Positions 52,690 through 63,570 of a DNA stretch of 64,000 nucleotides are shown here, in pieces. The stretch's first letter is position 1. Every line of letters begins with the position of its first letter. Where the stretch lies: the NCBI RefSeq assembly GCF_040954645.1, contig NC_092807.1:1178001-1242000 (forward strand), read 5' to 3'. Under the pieces are notes generated by a model, which did no database searches, was not told the origin of the DNA, and saw only the letters and a list, made by a program, of their open reading frames with translations. Origin of the DNA: Diabrotica undecimpunctata (Eukaryota; Arthropoda; Insecta; Coleoptera; Chrysomelidae). The translations under genes and the position numbers were made by a program.

Positions 52690-52935
52690 CGCAGCTTTGA
52701 GCATTTATTCTATTATTATATCTGGACCTGGTGCTTTGTTATACTTGAGTCTACCGATTGTCAGTGTTATTTCATATTTTCGAGTAAATTAGGATCTTCT
52801 TCTATTTCTTCAGGGGTTTGGTGAACAAATTCCTGGTGTTGATCATCTTTATATAGATCCCGGCAATAAAATTTCCATGTCTCTGCTATATTTTCTCTGT
52901 TGGTTCTCAGGGTTCCTGTATGGTCTTTAATGTCC
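52690..52935 (-). pseudogene. LINE linker/RT entry scrap
   Basis: The minus frame reads DHTGTLRTNRENIAETWKFY, CRDLYKDDQHQEFVHQTPEE and a YNKAPGPDIII end (KxKSPGPDGI in most LINEs). It is the segment between endonuclease and RT. About 340 bp of featureless DNA separates it from the LINE at 53277. Confidence 0.6.
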
Positions 52936-53276
52936 AGTTAATACACCGCACAGAATCTTGAATGACTCCTTTAAACTCTATTAATTTAACATTTTTCCAA
53001 AATTAAAATTCTTTTTAAAAATTTCTGTAATTAAGAAATTTATATCTTTCGCCAAAAAGATTTTCCCAAGTCTTTTTCAATGTTTTATTTTGATTTCATT
53101 CGAAATTATTAAAAGTAGTCCCGTAACGTAAACTATCGCACCTGTTGCAATGAGTAGGGGAGCATCTAGTAGCAAACAAGTCACGCTCACATCCAATTGT
53201 TCACTATGTATGTATGTGTAAAGAGGTTTGGTTTCGAACTATGTTCATTAGCCACAGATCTTGTTAATGAAATATT

Positions 53277-54697
53277 CTTCTTCTTAAAGTTCCATCTCCT
53301 ATCGGAGGTTGGATATCATAACGGCTATGGTCACTTTGTTAGCTGCTGCTCTGAAAAGTTGTAGTGAACTACAGTTAAACCATTCTCTAAGGTTTTTCAG
53401 CCAGGAGATGCGTCTTCTTCCTATGCTTCTTCTTCCTTGGATCCTTCCTTGCATAATAATTCTCAGCAGCTCATATTTTTCTCCTCTGGTTATGTGACCC
53501 AAATATTCTAGTTTCCTTCTTTTTATGCTGTTCATAATTTCTAACTCCTTATTTAGACGTCGTAGTACCTCAGCATTGGTAATCCTTTGAACCCACTGAA
53601 TTTTTAATATTCTTCTGTAACACCACATTTCGAACGCTTCTATTTTCCTTATGTGTTGTTTCTTCAATGTCCAAGCTTCCATTCCGTATAGTAAGATAGA
53701 AAATATGTAACATCTTAGAGCCCTCAATCTGAGATGCAACTGAAGGTCTCTGTTGGTAAGCATTGTCTTCATTTTCACAAATGCTTGTCTTGCAGTTTCA
53801 ATTCGGACTTTGATTTCTCTGCTTTGGTCATTTTTGTCATCAACCCAGGTTCCCAGATATTTATATGTCTCTACTTTTTCTATTTGGGTTTGCTCTATCA
53901 TTAATCTTTCATTTCCATGTTGCGTTTTTGAGACAATCATGAATTTAGTTTTTCTCTTATTTATTTTTAGTCCGTATCTAATGCAATAATCGTTAATTCT
54001 ATTTACCAATTCTTGTAGCGATTCCAGGGTGTCTGCCATTATAACGGTGTCATCAGCGAATCTTATGTTATTTACTATTCTTCCGTTTACATAGATTCCA
54101 TCACCCAGATCCGCTATCGCTTCCTGGAATATGGCTTCACTGTACACGTTAAACGGTAATGGTGACAGAACACAGCCCTGTCTTACTCCTCTCTTTATAT
54201 CTATATTTTCGGACTTTTGTTCTTCTATCTTTATATTGGCCTTTTGATTCCAATACAGATTGATAATGATTCGTAAGTCTCGTCTGTCTATATCTTTGTT
54301 TCTCAGTATTTCTATTAGTTTTTCATGTCGGACCCTGTCGAATGCCTTCTCGAAGTCGATGAAACAGGAATAAATATCTAGGTTCATATCTAAGCATCTT
54401 TGAGAGAGGACATTAAAAGCAAACAATGCCTCTCTCGATCCCAGTCCCTTGCGGAACCCAAACTGAGTATCATCTATATCATCCTCTAGTTTTCTATATA
54501 ATCTTCCATGAATCACCTTTAGAAATATTTTGAGGGTATGGCTTATTAGTGATATTGTCCTATAGTCTGAACAATCTTTGGCATATACTGTTTTTGGTAT
54601 TGCTACAAAGGTGGACACCAACCATTCCTGTGGGATTTTTCCAGTTTTATATACTTCATTAAATAGATAATAGATAAGATAGATAATAAATAGATAA
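53277..54697 (-). mobile_element. 5'-truncated RTE-like LINE with 12-bp TSD and filler at the 5' junction
   Basis: TAATGAAATATT lies at 53265-53276 and 54698-54709, bounding the element. Homology starts at LFNEVYKTGKIPQEW (about 54660). Between this and the TSD lies a TATC/TATT-rich stretch (54665-54697) that is not LINE sequence and looks like filler copied at the junction. The 3' end on the minus strand reads TTTAAGAAGAAGAATA. No long tail is present. Confidence 0.87.
53299..54665 (-). CDS. LINE reverse transcriptase, uninterrupted frame
   Basis: This is the best-preserved RT in the window. Reading from EVYKTGKIPQEW: AKDCSDYRTISLISHTLKIF, DDTQFGFRKGLGSREALFAF, DIYSCFIDFEKAFDRVRHEK (motif A Asp), IKRGVRQGCVLSPLPFNVYS, RIVNNIRFADDTVIMADTLE (motif C, FADD intact), KINKRKTKFMIVSK and ETYKYLGTWVDDK. 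The thumb RLRALRCYIFSILLYGMEAW and tail RRKLEYLGHITRGEKYELLR and GRRRISWLKNLREWF follow. All RT motifs 1-7 are open, but the endonuclease and start codon are missing through truncation. The frame to 54783 only extends into flanking DNA. It belongs to the same family as 31640-32243, 28725-29310 and 56543-56890. Confidence 0.88.
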
Positions 54698-54811
54698 TAA
54701 TGAAATATTACTGACTTTAAATGAAATTTATATTGTAATATACCTATTTTTAAATAGTATGTACTTGAGCGTATTAATTTCATATCAATATCAATAAGCT
54801 ACATATTTAGG

Positions 54812-55440
54812 CTAAATATTTATTTTTGTTTTCCCGAGAATCAAGAGATCATACACTGATTTGGTGAATGGGGCAATTAAACATGATATATTAATTAAAT
54901 CCGCAATGTGTAGTTTGTATAATTTGGAGAATAACTCTTTGGATGATCTCATGTGTTTGGTATATTCGAAAAATATGTGATTTAAGTCTCCCACTGAAGT
55001 GTTCCTACACTCACAAAAGGGGCTTTGAAATACTTCTATTTTTGAAAGTAACCATGATGAATTTGAATTCTAGTAATAGTGGAAGCATATGATTTGGAAG
55101 GAGAAAATCTTAGGTGAGGAATGCTGTTGGACAGAGTTGGATGAATTGAATAATAGTGACTGTTATGAGCATTAGTAATACTTTTATATAAAATTTTCCA
55201 TTTATTCCTATTCCTGGCATCTTTCTTTATTAGGTACTGACAAGAAATCATTATTACTTTCAATAGTTGCTTCTATTCGAGTGTCACAAGCACTTTTGGC
55301 TGCCATATCTACTTCTTCATTGCCAGTAATACCTGCATATCCCTTAACCCATCCCCATGATTCACGTTTACGCTGGAGAAGTAACTCATGCTCACGACAG
55401 GTTACGTTGTGACTCCCGGTATTTCACTTAACGTGCCCAA
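54812..55440 (-). pseudogene. Jockey/I-type LINE RNase H end and C-terminal tail
   Basis: Near 55440-55270 the minus strand reads ESWGWVKGYAGITGNEEVDM, the last RNase H motif (HxGIxGNExAD, here Tyr-Ala). Further down after stops come FCECRNTSVGDLNHIFFEY (Cys/His tail) and FTKSVYDLLILGKTKINI before the stop at 54812. Parallel to 17544-18360. RT is missing. Confidence 0.7.
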
Positions 55441-55444
55441 TACT

Positions 55445-55740
55445 ATAAAGGGTATGGAAATAATAGAATTATCATCCCACAGAGTCATTAGCTGAAAATG
55501 TTTCTGAGGATAATTTGTAGCAGAATTCATAAAAAACTGCAGGAACAGGAAACAAAAAGTAGTAAATTTGAATTTGGAAATGCCTAAACAACCGAATCTC
55601 TTTATCCTCTTTGAGAGTTATTAAGGAGACGATCGGCAATATGGTAGCTTAAGACCGATTAGCAGATATAACTCTCCAAGAAAAGAACGACAGGCATCAG
55701 AGGCCAGACAAAACCCATTTTATCGCATCACTCATAGTAA
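55445..55740 (+). pseudogene. LINE RT scrap
   Basis: The plus strand gives IIIPQSH-stop-LKMFLRIICSRIHKKLQEQE and FEFGNA, resembling the SLMSHxLKxFLxIIxxRIxxKLE...QFGFRxxxGT stretch of RTE-like RT. It is short, shifted and of uncertain limits. 55740-56540 shows no gene, and a 60-codon minus ORF at 55818-56000 has no motif. Confidence 0.42.
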
Positions 55741-56542
55741 AATAATGTTCAAAATAATTCAAATAGTCCTTATTTTATTTATTCATATCGTTTTAAATGG
55801 ATAATTTTCGATTTAAACTATTTCCAAACGTCGAAAAACCGATCAACATTAACACCTCCTACAATATTAACCCAATCGTCCCTCTTGGGGATATTCTTTG
55901 CCTCGTCATTGACTGACAAAAATAATTCTATCAATTCCCGAAGAAATAAATAACTAATAGGTAAAAGTTTATGAAATAGTAAAATTTCCCCATCCATCAT
56001 TAAAAGTACAGAACAAAATGGTGGAGGACATTAAAACAAATCAATATTTGGTCGTTTAGTAAACGGTGTTCTGGCCTTTCATCTTTCATGTTGTTTTATT
56101 GGATTAAACAAACTAAATAATGCATAGCATTCGGCTGTGGAGTAGATTGATGTAGAAAAAATTCTCATTCGATTATTTAAGAATGATAAAAGAAATAATT
56201 AATTGAATGTTAACAGGTATAGGACATTATAATAAATAAAAATGTACAGACAAATTGAAGCCTAATTGTTATTATTTCTGTCATCTTACTCATTTAATTC
56301 TTTTGCAAAATACAGTGAATAGATTTCCATTATCATTTATTTTTGCCAGCCCCTCACTCACCAACACTGTCTCCTCTCCTGTATTCCAGCTGGCGTTCAA
56401 GTCTCTGATTAATATCTTTCTTGCTCATCAACATTTGTAATCTATGATATTGTGTTAAATCTTATCGTTATACCTTACAAGTTCCACATTTATTTGGTCC
56501 GCTCCGATTACTGTTCTAATCTTTAATATTGTTATCATCTCT

Positions 56543-56890
56543 ATCTTCTTCTTTTGGTGCCTATTTTCTGTGGACATTGGCAATCACGTTGGTCCATACA
56601 ACTTTGTTGACAGCTGCTCTAAATAGATGTATGGTAGTCATTCCTGCCCACTGTCTGATGTTCTTCAACCACGATGTCCTTCTGCGCCCTTGAGATATTT
56701 TGCCTTCTATCTTGCCTTGTAAAATTAGTTGAATTAGTTGATACTTCTCATTGCGCATCACATGCCCTAAGTATGTCATCTTTCTAATTTTCACGATACG
56801 CATAATTTCCAGGTCTTTATTCATACTTTGGATCACGGTGTTCCAGTAGGTTCCAGTAATGTAAATCAGTTTCAACTTAACTAACAATTC
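56543..56890 (-). pseudogene. RTE-like LINE C-terminal copy
   Basis: The 108-codon ORF reads SMNKDLEIMRIVKIRKMTYL, GHVMRNEKYQLIQLILQGKI, GRRRTSWLKNIRQW and HLFRAAVNKVVWTNVIANVH. It is nearly co-linear with the tail of the 53299-54665 RT and continues past its stop in the same way. 5' truncation is just before NKDLE. No TSD was identified. Confidence 0.8.
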
Positions 56891-57282
56891 TATTCTCCGG
56901 TTTCGTACTGTAAAATTTCGTAGTGTTTTCCAAAAAACGTGGAGAACTATCGTTTCATGTCTCTTATTAACGCACTTTAAGATTCTTAAGTGTTTTATTG
57001 AAGAAACTCATAGACTTCCTTAGCTCACATAATTCTAGAATATCAATATTGGCTCTATTTTGCCTATAGGCAAAACTATAACTGCAATGTTTGATCTCAC
57101 GACTCTCGTTACGCAAGGCATAAATGATAACATGAATGCGGTTGCCATGTTCCTTGATGTCCAAACGTTTTCCATCAAGTCTGGCGTTATAGATTATACC
57201 ATTGCCACGTTTCTTGATGTCCAAAAGTTTTCCATCAAACCTAGCATTATAGGCTATTTAAAAAGCTACTAGACATTGGTCT

Positions 57283-57390
57283 ATCATTACAGTAATTGCT
57301 ATTTTAATGGGAATAAGCTACATTTGAAGTTTAAATCAAGTTAATTCACGTTTCAATTTCCATTTCGAAAATCGTTCTCATTGCCGAGTT
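57283..57390. repeat. Interspersed repeat end, copy 2
   Basis: TATTTTAATGGGAATAAGC, CACGTTTCAATTTCCA and TCGAAAATCGTTCTCA match the copy at 21660-21775 in order and orientation. Just before it, 57130-57240 contains a local repetition of CCTTGATGTCCAAACGTTTT / CTTGATGTCCAAAAGTTTT with TCCATCAA (about 60-bp period). Confidence 0.55.
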
Positions 57391-57729
57391 GCGTTTCTGG
57401 GACGACTTTATTTTAAGATAGTTCATTGCATTACATAAAATCAACTTAAACTTAAGAATATCCGTCAGAAAAATCAAAGCATGTGATTCGTCTTTAAAAA
57501 CACAACCACATGTAATGATAACAGTTAATTCTCCTGTTAGTGATTCCATAGTAAATCATAAAGAAAAAACCAGGAAAAAAACCTTATAGTACTATCCCGA
57601 CATGGTAAGTATTTGGTCTTAAATTTAGTTTACTCTCAATAATCACCAAATTCTGATTTAATATCATTGGTGTCATTTAGCATAATTAGAGCTGCTTCTT
57701 TGAGTTTTCTCTTTTTACCATCTGTTTTG

Positions 57730-58336
57730 ACGTGACAACGTCTTAAATTAGGTTGTGGCTCGGAGTCACTCATGAAAAAGTGTAACGCCCGCTCACGTCT
57801 GTTACGATGAGTCACCGAACGAGAGAGAGGCCCGCCGGACCGGCGAATGCCTTGCGTCTCTATCCCACTCAAACATGATCAACATGTTGAATCGGTGCGT
57901 GCTTGTGTCTCTGTCTTTCTCGAGCGTTCTTGGCGTTGGAAAACCGAGAAAGCGTCATAATACAAGTTCACACGTGTGGTTAAAGTATCGTCAGCTGTGT
58001 CTGTAGTGAAAATGTGGAGTGCTTAGATTCGTCATTTACAACAACTACAACAATAAAGGTAAATAATTGTACACTAATATTTCATTATCGTAAACTATGA
58101 TTGATTGATTAATTGTTAGATTGACACAAAAGTTGAGAAACTGAGTTTATAGGTTATGTCATACTATTGACAAATGTTGATAGTGTTAAGTAAATTATTA
58201 GTTTAAATCACTCTGCAATCAATCGTAATTCAGTCGATTGAGAAGAAACAGCGCGTTTCAACTGCAAACAACTATTGTGCAATTTAATAATATTCATATC
58301 AATAAATATTCTACCGAGAAAAAGACGTTGTCACGT
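57730..58336. mobile_element. Unclassified TIR element with GC-rich centre
   Basis: ACGTGACAACGTCTT at 57730-57744 is exactly inverted at 58322-58336. Between them is a GC-rich block (57780-57960) with CGCCGGACCGGCG and CTTTCTCG...CGAGAAAG dyads, then AT-rich DNA. No transposase fragment was found. No convincing target duplication was seen, so the superfamily is open. Length is 607 bp, consistent with a MITE or a solo terminal unit. Confidence 0.55.
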
Positions 58337-58419
58337 AAAATCTTCGCCCGTAAAACCGACTTTACAGGCAACCGATTTTTTTATGACTATAGGACTATAG
58401 GACCTACTTGAATCGTTTC

Positions 58420-58745
58420 ATTGAATCCTATGTTTATTTTCCCATGCGTGTCTACATATTTGAGATCTATCAAATGCTCTATTTTTAATACAAGATTGAT
58501 GTTCACTTATTCTAACATTAAATAGCCTTGATGTTTCACCTAAATAAAATAAAACTGATCGCATTCACAAGGTATGTTATAAATACAATTCTTTGTTCTT
58601 TCTTGTTCACTGTTAGGTTTAGTTTTAGATAAAATAGATCTCAATGTGATTGTTGTTTTCAATGTTGTTGAAATGTTAACTAAGTTGCTCTGTTCTATTC
58701 GGTCGATTGTTGAAAATTCTTTATTTATATAATCTTTTACTGCAA
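58420..58745 (-). pseudogene. Penelope-like element GIY-YIG endonuclease fragment
   Basis: The minus strand reads STIDRIEQSNLVNISTTLKT, LRSILSKTKPNSEQERTKNC, IYNIPCECDQFY, and after a short frameshift LGETSRLFNVRISEHQSC and SQICRHAWENKHRIQ. The IPC-x-C...YxGET-x-R...RxxEH pattern is the GIY-YIG nuclease of Penelope-like elements. The RT part is missing. It is a different copy and opposite in orientation to the relic at 15.7 kb. Confidence 0.78.
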
Positions 58746-59049
58746 TTTATTAAGATTATAAAATCCTAGCTTAGAGCCGATAACAATAGTTAACATTTAA
58801 CATCATTTCTCGATCCTTTGACCCCTAATGCAGGTATCGCTAAAGACTCCGTTATTTAAAATATATACGGCAATTTTAAAAATTTTAACGTGCGTTTTAT
58901 GCGAAGAAGACAACCATAGTGTTCAATTTTTCACATGAAAAAAAACAGTATTATATTTCTCGCTGTATCAACTACGTTATTGTATGTAACATATTTCTTA
59001 AAATGATTTTATAGTGATATTACTATGGACCAATTTTACTATTCATCCA

Positions 59050-59420
59050 TTTCTAAGAAAAACAATCGCATTCAGACTCCCGAAAAAACCCTTGGATCGG
59101 TTTGACGAGCAATTTCTTACCGAAAATGGGCAATTCCCGTGGCAATAACAAAACGGAGGCAATTCTGGAATACAAATAGGGCCAGCGAACTAATTTTGTT
59201 AACGCCGGACCCGCGAGAGGCCAGCAAATAAAACAATATCAAAGTTTAGTGCGGGCCACCGGGGGCCATACTATGCTCCCTTAAACTTTTATTCGTCTCT
59301 GCGTTGGTGCTTCTGCCAGAAATGTCGAGGAGAGGGCGGAAGGGTGGACGCTGGACACTAAACAATCCAGATTTCTTTATTGGACCAAATTCGGACGGGT
59401 AGTAAAAGTTGCTACGATTA
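59050..59420. other. GC-richer, apparently single-copy island
   Basis: This stretch has blocks such as GCCGGACCCGCGAGAGGCC and GCGGGCCACCGGGGGCCA in otherwise AT-rich DNA. It has no open frame of note, no inverted ends and no resemblance to the LINEs here. It could be a conserved non-coding element or an untranslated exon. Confidence 0.35.
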
Positions 59421-59689
59421 TTTTACAGAGGATTTGTTACTGCAAAAACTTTCTACACTGTTAAAAAAATTTAAAATACTTGTATTTGTTGAAGATACAA
59501 TAATAATTCATTATCAAATGTTCATTTCTTAGACAAAATAATTTCTGCTGTGGTCTCATAAAGAAAGTTTTTTTATTTCGAATTAACGTGTGTCGACATC
59601 TTTACAAGATTTACAATAGTACCTACAGAGTTATGATACAAAGTTTACTATTGTAAAGAATAACAATATTATGTAAATTATATTTTGTT

Positions 59690-60480
59690 AAACAATTGTG
59701 TAGTCTTTAAGAAGTGTATTAGGCTCTTGAGTTGGCTTGAAAAGTTCAGAAGTTCTTTTAAACTGTGGTTTATATTGTTGGCAGTGTGAGTCTGGTAGTG
59801 TTGACATTCTGTGAGGATGTGCTTGACGGTAATAGAAATATCGTTGCAGTGGGAGCATAACTGTTCTGTCTGTAGAGGACATAAGATGACCGTGTGTCAA
59901 ACGTGTGTGTCCTATTCTCAATCTTCGTATTGCTATCTCCTCTTTTCTGTGCAGAGATTAGGTATAAATAGCTGTTAACATTAGGTGTATTTCTCTGAGC
60001 TTTGTGTCTTTGGTGATCCAAAGTTCCTGCCACTTGCCTTGGATATTCCTTTTGAATTTTGATTTTATATCTTCTTGGAGCTGTATATTGTAGACGAGTA
60101 AGTTGGATGTAGATGCTTTTTTTGCAGCGCTATCAGCCGATTTCCTTGGATGGCAATATGAGAAGGCATCCATGTTATTGTTATTGAAGTCCCTGGGGAA
60201 GTGTGGAGATGGATCGATTCTAGTATCTTTCGCACTAGGTGATGTTAATTGTAAATATTTTCTAACGAATAAATTGCGGATAAGGAATCGGTGCACAAAG
60301 CTACACTTTGATGATTGGCAAAAGGGAACTCGAGAACTTTTGAAATACTGAAGAGTTCTCCTGAAAACAAGCTATATTCGTTGGATATTCGGTATTGTCC
60401 TAATACTGTATCTCTATAGTGACAGAACAGCCAACTCCATCTGAGTTTCGGGATGCATCGGTATAAATCTCCTTATCATA
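59690..60480 (-). pseudogene. RNase H and C-terminal domain of the I-like LINE
   Basis: Near 60470-60280: LYRCIPKLRWSWLF (decayed first RNase H motif), SNEYSLFSGELFSISKVLEF (second acidic residue), SVALCTDSLSAI (third). Then NNNMDAFSYCHPRKSADSAA (decayed last motif), KWQELWITKDTKLREI and, in another frame, EIAIRRLRIGHTRLTHGHLM followed by an HxxxxCxxH-poor tail (PDSHCQQY). The stop is at 59688. Segments occupy three frames. Confidence 0.75.
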
Positions 60481-60816
60481 GTAGGATGTATTCACAAAAT
60501 CTTTAAAAGCTTGTCGAAAAGTGGTTTTGTTCGTTGGTTCGTAAATTTACTAACAGGGAGGGAGGGAAAAGTTTATAACAGGAGGTGTTTTCGACCATAG
60601 CGGGGTTCTGATTTTATAGATGCAAGTGTTTGAGATAATTTTGTGTCTTGGCACAATGGTTGTAGGATCTGCGGGATTGATAGTATACATATTGGCAAGT
60701 TTATGGGTCCAGGTCTTGGCGAAGTCAGAATATTAAATACAGGGTTAGTCGGATTCGATGAAATTCTGCTAGCATAAGATAGGAGTAGTTGCTACCTCCC
60801 AAGGTAAAGGGAGAGT

Positions 60817-61600
60817 TCATGATATTAATTTACAATAGAGATTTTCAGCGGGACTGGATCGAAATGCTCCTAAACAAATTCGAAGAGTAGTGTTGTGAAC
60901 AGATTTTAATAATTGTAATAAATTATTGGATGCGGACAAGTAAACTATACAATTATAGTCTAATTTGGATTGGATTATAGCTCGATATATTTTGAGTAGA
61001 ACACTTTCATCGGCACCCCATTGATAGTGGGATAATGTCTTTAACAAATTCATTCTGCTTAAACAGTTCCCTTTTATTTCATCGATATGACGACGCCAAG
61101 TGAGTTTGTTTGGTGTTATTTTGGGTATTTCTGCGCTGTTGTATCTCCTGATGAATTTAATTATTTTGGATTTATTGGAAGAGCACCTGAAGCCAGACCA
61201 TGTAGTAAGGGACTCCACAGAATTTTGTAATGAAGATGAGGTTGCAGCTGTTGATTTTCCTTGTCAGTATACAAGATCGTCTGAACCTTGGGATACACCA
61301 TTTTCAGTGACATAGTTGTCGGATAATGCTCCGTTAACCGTGATTCTGAAATTTCTATTATTTAAAAAGTTGTTTATAAAGCATAATATGTTGCCTGTAA
61401 TATTATTTTCTACCTGTTTTTTAAGGATAACCACTTTACATGTTGTACCGAAAGTACTTTTTATACTAAAGATTACTGCGATTATGTTTGGTTTGGAGGC
61501 TACAGCATTTGCTATATCTGTTTGCAGGATCACTAAATTATCAGTGGTGTTTCGATTAGGTCTAAAACCTGATTGAGGGTTTAAGACAGGGTTAAGGATA
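60817..61600 (-). pseudogene. RT domain of the I-like LINE
   Basis: The 89-codon ORF 61533-61264 covers motif A to B (FSIKSTFGTTCKVV, where the catalytic DIKSAFD-type Asp has become Ser, then GNILCFINNFLNNRNFRITV and NGVSQGSDDLVY). The 133-codon ORF 61218-60817 covers the thumb: KLTWRRHIDEIKGNCLSRMN, LKIYRAIIQSKLDYNCIVYL, LRICLGAFRSSPAENLY. The stretch holding FADD between the two is deleted. Inactive. Confidence 0.78.
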
Positions 61601-61862
61601 TTGTTTTTTTCTAAATATTAGATTTTTCGCAATTCATTTTTTTCAATAATTTGCAAAGGGTACATGTTAAGGAGATTGGCATAAAAGAGTTTGGAGAGTT
61701 GGGAAGGGAGTTGCTTTTTTTTGCTGCTGAAGGAAATTCTTGTCGGGATCAGATTGGGTTGTACAATTAAAGCAATTTATTTATAGTTTTTTCATGGAGA
61801 TATGAGGAAAATTGAGGGGATGTCATCAGGACCAGCAGCTGAGTTTTTTGTAGTGAATAGGG

Positions 61863-62273
61863 CTAGACTGAAAAAGGTAAGTTTATTGGGTTCAAAATAT
61901 TGTTAGTTTTACAACTTAGAATGTTAAAAGAGTATAAAGGAGACTTATTTTGGTTTAGCGTTTTGGGTTGAAAGTGATGCGCGAAAATCTTGGCGATACT
62001 TTGACTTTGAGTCACTATTTTGTTGTCATGAATTAAGGCGGAAATTTTGTAGGCAGTGCATTGACCTTTCGTGTATTTAATTTTGTTCCAAACTTGGCTT
62101 TTAGTTGTGTCGGAAGAAATAGAATTGATATAAAGGTTCCATGAAATCTTTTTGCTTTCCTTTATGATACGTTTTGATTTAGCTTTCTCTAATTTAAACT
62201 TAATAAGATTTTCATTAGTTCTTGTTCGTCTATATTTATTCAGAGCTTTCGTACATACACGAATTGCTACCAC
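61863..62273 (-). pseudogene. Linker between endonuclease and RT of the I-like LINE
   Basis: This 136-codon ORF is basic and helical: CTKALNKYRRTRTNENLIKF, KLEKAKSKRIIKESKKISWN, SQVWNKIKYTKGQCTAYKIS, and SIAKIFAHHFQP. The W-x(n)-S-x(n)-VWNKIK pattern is usual for the LINE spacer before RT. Confidence 0.75.
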
Positions 62274-62512
62274 ACAGGAGTCATTCTACCAAAGAACTAA
62301 TTTTCGTGTAGGTTTAACAGAACATTTTCCTATATATTTTTGAGCGGAGTTAATTATGCAATTAGTAAACTGATCAACTAGGTGATCTAAATTATATTTA
62401 CATTTAATTGAGTTGACTTGGTATCGGACGTTTAGACTGAAATTCATCCAGTCCGCTTGTGTAATACGCCATTTACTTACTGGGTTGTACGATTTGGGTT
62501 TATTGTTTGAGA

Positions 62513-63140
62513 TTAGTATAGGGAAATATCACTGTCGAACAGACTATCTAATGGAGAGCATGTTAGAGATGGACCTAGTATTGGATCACAAAAGCTGAGA
62601 TCAATATTTGAAAAAGTTCTTGAGGATATATTGAAGTGGGTGCTACAACCAGTATTGAGTAGAAATATATCTTCATGGCTAATTATGTTTTTTATAATTT
62701 TTCCTCTGCCAAATGTGCTGTTTGATTCCCACATTGTGCTGTGTGCATTGAACTCTCCCACGAGGATAAATGGGGATGGGAGTTCTGCTATCAAGTTAGA
62801 AATTACTGTATTATTTAGCCCCTTATTAGGTGGTAAATATATATTGCAAATAGTTATTTTAAAAGGACACCAGAGTGAAAGTAAATTTGAAGTGATGTTA
62901 AATTTTTCGGGATATATATCTGACGATACAAAAATAGAAGTACCACCACTTGCGCGTAGGGGTGTGGATCTAATCTGATGGTAACCTATGTAATTTTTTA
63001 GTTACGGATTTTGGGCTTCCCTCAAATTTGTTTCTTGTAGACAAAGAATATCTGTAGCGGTATCTTGGATGAGTTGTTGGATCCGGTCTAGACGAGCGTA
63101 AAACCCATCACAATTCCATTGTATTAAAGAGAAAGATGAT
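62513..63140 (-). pseudogene. Endonuclease domain of the I-like LINE
   Basis: The entry at about 63130 reads IQWNCDGFYARLDRIQQLIQ, then TATDILCLQETNLREAQNPK (catalytic Glu), after shifts TSIFVSSDIYPEKFNITS, and in the 93-codon ORF 62794-62513 FILVGEFNAHSTMWESN (GDFNAH with Asp changed to Glu), SSRTFSNIDLSFCDP and LDSLFDSDISLY (the SDHxPI-type end). Fold landmarks of APE endonucleases are present, but two catalytic positions are altered or shifted. Confidence 0.8.
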
Positions 63141-63570
63141 ACAGAAAGAAGAAAAGACAGCTCAGAATTAAAAAAAAAACCGAAATATTTCGATGAAATT
63201 ATTTTAGAGAGTTTTAGTAGATAAGTGAAGGATCAGAGTAAGATTCATCGTCGCTGGGATTTGTTTGTGAAAGATATGGTAATGTTAATATATCGTTATT
63301 TTCTGCAGATTTAACATTGTATTGCTGTCTGATTTTTTTTTGTGCAATTCGATATATGGTGGTTAGACTAGCTTGTAATACTATGGTTAGTACCAAATTT
63401 CGACATTACATAAAAAAATTAAGACTATTATAGCTTTTAACTGCGGAATATATACAGTGATGAGTGCCTTAAGAACCGGCAAAATAACGCAAAAGATAGA
63501 GAACATAATACGTTGTGAAATAAAAAGAGATGTAAGTAGTAGAGGTGGGAAATTATCGATAGAAACCTCT

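Larger units (their letters stand above)
59640..63400 (-). mobile_element. I/Jockey-type LINE, endonuclease to C-terminus
   Basis: A largely co-linear non-LTR element on the minus strand. A 60-codon ORF ending at 63214 is a possible end of ORF1. It is followed by an ORF2 region with endonuclease, RT, RNase H and a C-terminal domain, all broken by frameshifts. The presence of RNase H and the QWNCDGFYAR start point to the I or a related clade. No TSD or tail was fixed. Confidence 0.78.
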
